From NCBI GenBank assembly GCA_019239785.1, contig JAFAZM010000321.1, positions 1 through 11,353 of the forward strand: 11,353 nucleotides of DNA, read 5' to 3'. A program made the translations under genes and the position numbers. This document shows, piece by piece, positions 6,026-11,353 of the stretch (within the stretch, counting starts at the first letter, position 1; every line of letters starts with the position of its first letter). This stretch comes from Sphingomonadaceae bacterium. Lineage in GTDB: Bacteria > Pseudomonadota > Alphaproteobacteria > Sphingomonadales > Sphingomonadaceae. The notes under the pieces are model-generated. The model saw only the letters and a list, made by a program, of their open reading frames with translations, made no database searches and was not told the DNA's origin.

Positions 6026-6041
6026 TTAGGTTGTGGTTAAC
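6026..6041 (+). promoter_or_regulatory. CtrA-like binding box in the divergent intergenic region
   Basis: TTAG-N7-TTAAC (6026-6029, 6037-6041) differs by one base from the alphaproteobacterial CtrA consensus TTAA-N7-TTAAC. The second half-site also begins a weaker TTAA-N7-TTTT. It lies in the 139-bp region between the two divergent starts (5973 and 6113), so it could act on both genes. One mismatch in a short AT motif is not proof in itself, but such motifs are rare in DNA of this G+C. Confidence 0.3.
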
Positions 6042-6049
6042 CCTGCCTT

Positions 6050-6079
6050 TTGACCGTATTTCAAGCCGGTGGGGCTAAG
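6050..6079 (+). promoter_or_regulatory. Candidate promoter of the FecR-domain gene
   Basis: TTGACC (6050-6055) matches the housekeeping -35 at five of six bases. GCTAAG (6074-6079) after an 18-nt spacer is a weak -10. A second TTGACC (6010-6015) lies 40 bp upstream. The start codon at 6113 leaves a leader of about 25 nt that contains the ribosome binding site. The -10 is poor, so the call is tentative. Confidence 0.25.
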
Positions 6080-6112
6080 TGGCAGGTTCGAACCTTTCGT
6101 AAGGACCAGTCC

Positions 6113-7714
6113 ATGCGCAGCCTTTTCGCAGCACCGATCGCCTTCTTCATGGCGACCTCCGCGCTCGCCCAGGCGCCCGCTTGGCGGGTGAGCGAGGTCA
6201 GCGGCGACGTGCGGATCATCGAGAACGGCCGGGCGCGTCCGGCGCCGCGCGGCGCCGTCGTTCCGGCGGGCGCGGTCCTCGCCACCGCGCCCGGCGCCCG
6301 CGCCGTGATCGTGCGCGCGCACGATTATGTCGTGGTCTCGCCGGCGAGCCGGGTCCGGGTGCCGACGGTGCAGCAGCAGGGCGGCAGCGGCCTCATCCAG
6401 ATGATCACCGATTCGGGAACGGCCCTGTTCCGGATCCAGCATCAGCAGGTGCCCCATTTCGGGGTGCGGACGCCCTATCTGGCCGCGGTCGTGAAGGGGA
6501 CGGTATTCACCGTCACCGTCGGCGAGCGCGGCGCCTCGGTCCAGGTCACCGAGGGCGCGGTCCAGGTCTCCACGGTCGACGGCGGCGCCGCCGACATGAT
6601 CCGCCCCGGCATGGTCGCGACGATCGCTGCGGCCGACCTCCAGCTGCTCCATGTCGAGGGCGAGACCAGCCGCGACCTGCGCTCGAACGGCGCGCCCTCG
6701 GCCGGCGTGGTCACCGTGCCGGCGGCCGAGGCCGGCCATTATGAGGGCACGGCCGAAGCGCGCAGCGAGGTCGCCGAAACGGTGCACGCCGATCCCGTAT
6801 CGCTGGCCGATGCGACCGGTGGCCTGGTCACCGGCACCGTGGGCGGCGGCGAGCGGCTCGCGGCCAACTTCCACGAGGCGGCCCGCGAGGTCGCCCGCGG
6901 CGAGGGCGGCAACGGCAATGGCGGCTCCGGCAATTCCGGGAACGGCCATAACGGAAACGGCGGCAGCGGGAACGGGAACGGCGGTAACGGCAACGGGAAC
7001 GACGGCAACGGCCATGGCAGCGGCGGCGCCGACGATGGCGACAACGGGGACGGCGGCCACGGCCACGGCAATGGGCACGGCAGCGGCGGTGCCGACGATG
7101 GCGACAACGGCCACGGCAACAACGGGAACGCAAACGGCGGCGCCGATCACGACGACAACGGACCTGGCAACGGGAACGGCAACGGAAACGGGAACGGCAA
7201 CGGCAACGGGAACGGCGGTAACGGTAACGGGAACGGGAACGGAAACGGCGGTACCGACACCGGCAACGGAAACGGGAATGGAAACGGCAACGGCAACGGC
7301 AACGGCAACGGGAACGGCAACGGCAACGGCAACGGGAACGGGAACGGCAACGGGAACGGGAACGGCAGCGGTAACGACAGCGGGAACGGGAACGGGAACG
7401 GGGGCACCGACACCGGCAACGGGAACGGCAACGGCGGCAGCGACACCGGTAATGGCAATGGCAATTCCGGAAACGGGAACGGCAATGGCGGCGGCGATGG
7501 CAGCAATGCCGGCGGCAATGGCAATGGCAATGGCGGGGGCGCCGACACCGGGAACAACGGCAATTCGGGCAACGGTAACGGCAACGGCAACGGCAACGGG
7601 AACGGCAATTCCGGCAACGACAATTCCGGGAATGGCAACGGCAATGGCGGCGGCCTGAACCTCTGCGTGGGCGAAGTGGTCTGCGTCGGCGTCCGCCACC
7701 CGCCGCACGGCTGA
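6113..7714 (+). CDS. Secreted FecR-domain protein with long Asn-Gly repeat tail
   Basis: The product has 533 residues. Start ATG 6113 is chosen over a TTG at 6050 because AAGGA lies seven bases upstream and a clean signal peptide begins there (MRSLFAAPIAFFMATSALA, cleavage after residue 19). Residues 24-185 form a FecR-type beta-sandwich: SGDVRI near the start, the core 'TP.laavVKGTVFTVTV' (120-135) and VQVTEGAVQVSTVDG (143-157), a classic FecR pattern. Residues 190-264 are an Ala/Glu/Gly-rich linker. Residues 265-514 are almost pure Asn-Gly with Ser, Asp and His interruptions. The C-terminal 19 residues are not repetitive and contain two cysteines (LCVGEVVCVG). Known: FecR was first described as an anti-sigma regulator of iron transport, but this signal-peptide form without the cytoplasmic FecR N-terminus is a different class found beside CHASE2 proteins. 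Location is periplasm, surface or outside. The CHASE2-EAL gene follows 36 nt downstream in an apparent operon. Confidence 0.88.
   Translation: MRSLFAAPIAFFMATSALAQAPAWRVSEVSGDVRIIENGRARPAPRGAVVPAGAVLATAPGARAVIVRAHDYVVVSPASRVRVPTVQQQGGSGLIQMITDSGTALFRIQHQQVPHFGVRTPYLAAVVKGTVFTVTVGERGASVQVTEGAVQVSTVDGGAADMIRPGMVATIAAADLQLLHVEGETSRDLRSNGAPSAGVVTVPAAEAGHYEGTAEARSEVAETVHADPVSLADATGGLVTGTVGGGERLAANFHEAAREVARGEGGNGNGGSGNSGNGHNGNGGSGNGNGGNGNGNDGNGHGSGGADDGDNGDGGHGHGNGHGSGGADDGDNGHGNNGNANGGADHDDNGPGNGNGNGNGNGNGNGNGGNGNGNGNGNGGTDTGNGNGNGNGNGNGNGNGNGNGNGNGNGNGNGNGNGSGNDSGNGNGNGGTDTGNGNGNGGSDTGNGNGNSGNGNGNGGGDGSNAGGNGNGNGGGADTGNNGNSGNGNGNGNGNGNGNSGNDNSGNGNGNGGGLNLCVGEVVCVGVRHPPHG
6905..7654 (+). repeat. 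750-bp (AACGGN)n hexanucleotide repeat coding for Asn-Gly
   Basis: The tract is built from AAC/AAT followed by GGC, GGG, GGA or GGT, all in frame. The purest stretch (about 7165-7375) is an almost uninterrupted NG array. The third base of the Gly codon varies from unit to unit, so the array is old or maintained at protein level. An imperfect duplicated block coding for GNGHGSGGADDGDNG occurs at about 7009-7052 and 7069-7112. Hexamer units allow slippage that changes length without breaking the frame. Confidence 0.95.
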
Positions 7715-7750
7715 CGCGGCCGGCCGACCGCAACCGAAGAAGAAAACCGG

Positions 7751-10060
7751 ATGCGCGCTTCCCTGCTCGATCGCTTCCTCGACCGGCGGCGCGCCGTCGC
7801 GGCCGCGCTTGCGGTGCTGGCGGGGCTGTTCGCGCTCAGCCTCGGCGGCGGCGAAGGTCTGGACCAGGCCCTCCGCGGCGTCCGCGACTCCATCCGCGCC
7901 CATCCCGCGAGCGGCGAAGTCGCGCTCGTCGAGATCGATTCGCGCTCGCTGCGCGAGCTCTCCACCTGGCCCTGGCCGCGCCATTATCATGGCGCTCTGG
8001 TCGACCGGCTGCACCAGGCGGGCGCACGCACGATCGGCTTCGACGTCGATTTCTCCTCTAATTCCAATCCGGTCGATGACGGCGCCTTCGCCGCGGCGCT
8101 CGCGCGTGCGGACGGCAGCGTCATCCTCGCCGCGCTTCGCCAGCAGATCGCGGCGGACAGCGACGAGATGGTCGAGAACGTGCCGATCCCCGAGCTGCAC
8201 GACCATGCCTTCCTCGCCGCGGTCAACGTCATCCCCGATCCGGACGGCCAGGTCCGGCAGATGCCGCTCGGGCTCGAGATCGGCGGGCTGCCGCGTCCCT
8301 CGCTGGCGGCGCTGACCGCCGAGCGCGACGCCACCGCCGACGGTTCCTTCGCGATCGACTATTCGATCGATCCGGAAACCATCCCCCGCTTCAGCTTCGT
8401 CGATGTGGTGACCGGCCGGGTGCCGGCCGCGGCGCTCCGCGGCAAAAGGATCATCATCGGCGCGACCGCGGTCGAGATGGGCGACCGCTATGCGGTGCCG
8501 AACTATGGCGTCATCCCCGGCGTCCTCATCCAGGCGCTCGGCGCCGAGACCCTGCTGGCCGGGCCGCCGCCGGCGGCGGGAAGCGCGCTGTGGCCGCTCC
8601 TGCTCGCTCTGGCGAGCATCTTCGTCGCGATGCGGATCGCGAGCCGGCCGCTGCGCGCCGCCGTCTTCGCCTGGGGAATTGCGGCCGTGCTCGCTTTGCC
8701 GCTGGCGGCCGAGCAATATTGGGGGCTCACCTACGCGCTGACGCCGGCCCTCGCCGCGCAGGCCGCGGCCGCGATCGCCGCGCTCGCTTTGCACACCGCC
8801 TTCGTTTTCCGCTGCCGCGCGCTTGTCGACGACGCCACCGGCCTGCCTAACGCCGCCGCGCTGGCGGCGGCGGCCGCTGGCGGGGCGGCGACCCCGGTCG
8901 TCGTCGCCCGCATCGAGCGCTTCGCCGCGATCGCCGCCGGCATCGGCCCCGAGGCGACCGTCAACCTGGTCAATCGCGTCGCCGACCGGCTGGGCTTCGG
9001 CCAGGAAGGAACGATCTACCGGGTGGACGACGGGCATCTCGCCTGGATCGAGCCGGAGGACGGCGCCGCGACGCTCAACGCGCGGATCGAGGCGCTTGCC
9101 GGCCTGATGCGGGCGCCGGTCGATTGCGGGCGGCCGATCGACGTCGCGCTCAGCTTCGGCATCGCCGATCCGGTGCCGGCCGGGGTGCGCCAGCAGATCG
9201 CCGACGCAGCGCTCGCCGCCGAACGCGCGGGCCAGCTCGGCAGGCGGGCGGAGCGGTTCGCGGCCGGCGAGGAGACGGACTGGCACCTGTCTTTGTTCGC
9301 CGAGCTCGACGCCGCGCTCGCCGCCGGCGACATCTGGAACGCCTACCAGCCGAAGCTCGACATCGCCTCCGGCCGGATTCATGGCGCCGAGGCGCTGGTC
9401 CGCTGGAGCCACCGGGAGCGCGGGCCGATCCCGCCCGACAAGTTCATCCCGATCCTGGAGGCGCAGGGGCGCGCGCGCGACCTCACCCTGCATGTGCTGC
9501 GCCGGGCGTTGGAGGATGCCGCCGGCTGGCGCGCCGAGGGACTGGAGCTCGGCGTCGCCGTCAACATCTCGGCGACCCTGCTGCTCGATCCCGCTTTCGC
9601 GACCCTGCTCGAGACGGAGATCGCCGCAGCCCGCCTGCCGGCCGGGCTGCTGACGCTGGAGGTCACCGAATCGGCGGCGATGCGGGACAGCGAGACGGCG
9701 CTTGCCGCGCTGCACAGCTGGCGGGCGCTCGGCGTCCAGATCTCGATCGACGATTACGGCACCGGCCAGTCCTCACTCGCCTACCTGCAGACGCTGCCGG
9801 CGACCGAGCTCAAGATCGACAAGAGCTTCGTCACCGACGTCGCGGACAATCCGCGCAACGCGATCATGGTCCGCTCGACGATCGCGCTTGCGCACGAGCT
9901 CGGCATGAAGGTGGTCGCGGAGGGGATCGAGGAAGAATCCTGCCTTGCCCGCCTCGCCGAAATGGGCTGCGATACAGGCCAGGGCTGGCTGATCGGCAGG
10001 CCCGTCCCCGCCGACGCCTTCATTGCCCGGCTGAAGGGCGAGGGGCGGATTGCGGCCTGA
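7751..10060 (+). CDS. CHASE2 - degenerate GGDEF - EAL cyclic-di-GMP phosphodiesterase
   Basis: The product is a 769-residue inner-membrane protein. Helix 1 is at 13-31. CHASE2 follows at about 35-272, with hallmark STWPWPRHYHGALVDRL, GFDVDFS, GKRIIIGATA, GDRYAVP and PGVLIQA. Three membrane helices are at about 279-297, 302-320 and 327-352. A GGDEF-like domain (about 357-500) starts DDATGLPN, but the signature is RVDDGHLAW where RxGGDEFA is expected, so it cannot be a cyclase. The EAL domain (about 515-765) is complete: EAL at 547-549 in AEALVRW, N605 in VNIS, E637/E640 in EVTE, DDYGTG at 667-672, K688 in LKIDKS, EGIEE at 724-728, and QGWLIG at 744-749. Known: EAL domains hydrolyse cyclic di-GMP to pGpG; CHASE2 is an extracytoplasmic sensory domain. 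The ATG at 7751 has GAAGAAGAAA upstream. The gene lies 36 nt after the FecR gene, so both are probably one operon and CHASE2 may sense that protein (inference). Confidence 0.95.
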   Translation: MRASLLDRFLDRRRAVAAALAVLAGLFALSLGGGEGLDQALRGVRDSIRAHPASGEVALVEIDSRSLRELSTWPWPRHYHGALVDRLHQAGARTIGFDVDFSSNSNPVDDGAFAAALARADGSVILAALRQQIAADSDEMVENVPIPELHDHAFLAAVNVIPDPDGQVRQMPLGLEIGGLPRPSLAALTAERDATADGSFAIDYSIDPETIPRFSFVDVVTGRVPAAALRGKRIIIGATAVEMGDRYAVPNYGVIPGVLIQALGAETLLAGPPPAAGSALWPLLLALASIFVAMRIASRPLRAAVFAWGIAAVLALPLAAEQYWGLTYALTPALAAQAAAAIAALALHTAFVFRCRALVDDATGLPNAAALAAAAAGGAATPVVVARIERFAAIAAGIGPEATVNLVNRVADRLGFGQEGTIYRVDDGHLAWIEPEDGAATLNARIEALAGLMRAPVDCGRPIDVALSFGIADPVPAGVRQQIADAALAAERAGQLGRRAERFAAGEETDWHLSLFAELDAALAAGDIWNAYQPKLDIASGRIHGAEALVRWSHRERGPIPPDKFIPILEAQGRARDLTLHVLRRALEDAAGWRAEGLELGVAVNISATLLLDPAFATLLETEIAAARLPAGLLTLEVTESAAMRDSETALAALHSWRALGVQISIDDYGTGQSSLAYLQTLPATELKIDKSFVTDVADNPRNAIMVRSTIALAHELGMKVVAEGIEEESCLARLAEMGCDTGQGWLIGRPVPADAFIARLKGEGRIAA

Positions 10061-10093
10061 TCCCGACCATTTGCTTCGGAGGCCTTGTCGGGA
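10061..10093 (+). terminator. Stem-loop after the CHASE2-EAL gene
   Basis: TCCCGAC (10061-10067) pairs with GTCGGGA (10087-10093) directly after the stop codon, around a 19-nt loop. There is no T-run. It is a weak terminator candidate that would separate this operon from clpX. Confidence 0.35.
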
Positions 10094-10211
10094 CCCGGGG
10101 GGCACGCCACATGGGCGTTGCCAGCCTGTGGCCGGAAAGCCGCGCGGGGAACGCCTTAACGATTAGGCCATTGTCCTCATCTACAATTGTCGGCAGGATG
10201 GCGCGCTGACA

Positions 10212-10241
10212 CGAAGGGAAGGGGCCCAGCCCCGTGATTAT
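10212..10241 (+). promoter_or_regulatory. clpX leader: distant ribosome binding site with intervening hairpin
   Basis: The purine-rich CGAAGGGAAGG ends at about 10220, 21 nt before the clpX ATG, too far for normal initiation. Between them GGGGC (10221-10225) pairs with GCCCC (10229-10233) around a three-base loop. Folding removes 13 nt and leaves an effective spacing of about eight. No nearer ribosome binding site is visible (GTGATTAT directly precedes the ATG). Further upstream, TACAAT (10182-10187) is a good -10 hexamer without a clear -35. Confidence 0.4.
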
Positions 10242-11353
10242 ATGACGAAATTGAGCGGCGGCGACAGCAAGAGCACCCTCTACTGCTCGTTCTGCGGCAA
10301 GTCGCAGCACGAGGTCAGGAAGCTGATCGCCGGCCCCACCGTGTTCATCTGCGACGAATGCGTCGAGCTGTGCAACGACATCATCCGCGAGGAGACCAAG
10401 TCGGCCCTCGTCAAGACCCGTGACGGCGTGCCCACGCCGGCGGAGATCTGCAAGGTGCTCGACGATTATGTGATCGGCCAGAGCCACGCCAAGCGCGTGC
10501 TCTCCGTCGCGGTCCACAATCACTACAAGCGCCTGGCGCACGGCGCGAAGGGCGCCGACGTCGAGCTCGCCAAGTCGAACATATTGCTCGTCGGCCCCAC
10601 CGGCTGCGGCAAGACCCTGCTCGCACAGACGCTGGCGCGGATCCTCGACGTGCCCTTCACCATGGCCGACGCGACCACGCTCACCGAGGCGGGCTATGTC
10701 GGCGAGGACGTCGAGAACATCATCCTGAAATTGCTCCAGGCTTCGGACTACAATGTCGAGCGGGCGCAGCGCGGCATCGTCTATATCGACGAGATCGACA
10801 AGATCAGCCGCAAGTCGGACAATCCCTCGATCACCCGCGACGTCTCGGGCGAGGGCGTCCAGCAGGCGCTGCTGAAGCTGATGGAGGGCACCACCGCCTC
10901 CGTGCCGCCGCAGGGCGGCCGCAAGCATCCGCAGCAGGAATTCCTGCAGGTCGACACGACCAACATCCTGTTCATCTGCGGCGGGGCCTTCGCCGGCCTG
11001 GAGAAGATCATCGGCGACCGGCTCGAGGGTAAGTCGATCGGCTTCGGCGCCCATGTCGCCGCGCCCGACGAGCGCCGCACCGGCGAGGTGCTGCGCCATA
11101 CCGAGCCCGAGGATCTCTTGAAGTTCGGCCTGATTCCCGAGTTCGTCGGCCGCCTGCCGGTGATCGCGACGCTGGAGGATCTCGATGTCGACGCGCTGGT
11201 GCAGATCCTGCGCGAGCCCAAGAACGCGCTGGTCAAGCAGTATCAGAAGCTGTTCGACATGGAGGACGTGAAGCTCAGCTTCACTGACGATGCGATGATC
11301 GCGATCGCCAAGAAAGCGATCGAGCGCAAGACCGGCGCCCGCGGCCTCCGTTC
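10242..11353 (+). CDS. clpX: ATP-dependent Clp protease ATP-binding subunit ClpX (3' end outside window)
   Basis: The first 370 residues are present; the family is about 420 long. ClpX is a hexameric AAA+ unfoldase that recognises tagged proteins and threads them into ClpP. Seen in order: N-terminal zinc-binding domain with C15, C18, C37 and C40 (YCSFCGKSQHEVRKLIAGP... ICDEC); Walker A GPTGCGKT (118-125); pore-1 loop GYVG (151-154); Walker B IVYIDEID (179-186); the RKH loop (227-229); IGF loop for ClpP docking (KSIGFG, 265-270); and GARGLR at the very end, containing the sensor-2 arginine (R370). All catalytic elements are intact. The start MTKLSGGDSKSTLYC is the usual alphaproteobacterial one; an upstream GTG at 10234 runs into a stop. 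clpP is on the same strand 7.6 kb upstream and not adjacent, so the two are transcribed separately. Confidence 0.98.
   Translation, partial: MTKLSGGDSKSTLYCSFCGKSQHEVRKLIAGPTVFICDECVELCNDIIREETKSALVKTRDGVPTPAEICKVLDDYVIGQSHAKRVLSVAVHNHYKRLAHGAKGADVELAKSNILLVGPTGCGKTLLAQTLARILDVPFTMADATTLTEAGYVGEDVENIILKLLQASDYNVERAQRGIVYIDEIDKISRKSDNPSITRDVSGEGVQQALLKLMEGTTASVPPQGGRKHPQQEFLQVDTTNILFICGGAFAGLEKIIGDRLEGKSIGFGAHVAAPDERRTGEVLRHTEPEDLLKFGLIPEFVGRLPVIATLEDLDVDALVQILREPKNALVKQYQKLFDMEDVKLSFTDDAMIAIAKKAIERKTGARGLR

Noticed and set aside
6905..7654. The repeat as a CRISPR array or tandem non-coding satellite
   Set aside because: There are no spacers of constant length; units are 6 bp, in frame with a real gene, and vary only at positions that keep Asn-Gly or close variants.
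6113..7714. FecR protein as a classical anti-sigma factor regulator
   Set aside because: It has a cleavable signal peptide and no cytoplasmic N-terminal segment or membrane anchor, and no ECF sigma gene lies beside it.
6651..7733. Thr-Ala-rich (plus strand), Arg-Cys-rich and Pro-Leu-Phe-rich (minus strand) frames over the hexamer repeat
   Set aside because: A 6-bp repeat without stop codons leaves all frames open. Only the Asn-Gly frame has a signal peptide, a ribosome binding site and an attached domain.
6026..9715. A 1229-codon open frame on the minus strand
   Set aside because: It is antisense to the FecR and CHASE2-EAL genes. Its long Val/Ala/Pro run is simply the reverse complement of the Asn-Gly codons, and the rest is Arg/Gly/Asp-rich shadow sequence without any domain.
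10020..11099. A 359-codon minus-strand frame opposite clpX
   Set aside because: The plus strand encodes unmistakable ClpX with all AAA+ motifs.

Overview
The window is high-GC DNA (roughly 65-70 % G+C by eye). It fits an alphaproteobacterium of the Sphingomonadales: ClpP and ClpX are of alphaproteobacterial type, a large TonB-dependent receptor is present, and the codon usage and short overlapping genes match. This placement is inferred from protein character; no 16S gene or database search was available.

Layout, left to right. (1) Positions 3-1025 hold the C-terminal 340 residues of an outer-membrane TonB-dependent receptor, followed by a strong GAGA-tetraloop hairpin (1035-1062) and a 153-bp nested inverted repeat of REP type (1081-1233). 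(2) Positions 1251-2623 hold two small overlapping genes (a soluble helical protein and a three-helix membrane protein) and then clpP, which has a heat-shock-like -35 element upstream. A 52-residue gene with a strong ribosome binding site follows at 2827-2985. (3) Positions 2986-4281 are a gene-poor, accessory-looking stretch. It holds a 28-bp perfect palindrome and only short minus-strand genes: an EF-hand remnant, a 59-residue helical protein, a 52-residue acidic protein, and a decayed frameshifted partial copy of the last. (4) Positions 4282-10060 hold the most interesting block. A minus-strand FhaC/ShlB-type (TpsB) outer-membrane protein is divergent from a plus-strand pair. The first of the pair is a secreted FecR-domain protein with a ~250-residue Asn-Gly repeat tail. 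The second is a membrane CHASE2 / degenerate GGDEF / intact EAL protein. (5) From 10242 to the window end is clpX (first 370 residues), with a folded leader.

How the genes may work together (inference). The divergent block could be one envelope module. The periplasmic or exported FecR/Asn-Gly protein and the extracytoplasmic CHASE2 domain would lie in the same compartment. The EAL domain would lower cyclic di-GMP in the cytoplasm. The TpsB-like pore would be the outer-membrane exit. The shared 139-bp intergenic region carries a CtrA-like box. The block sits between clpP and clpX, which are usually adjacent in Proteobacteria, so it looks like an insertion or expansion at a conserved housekeeping locus.
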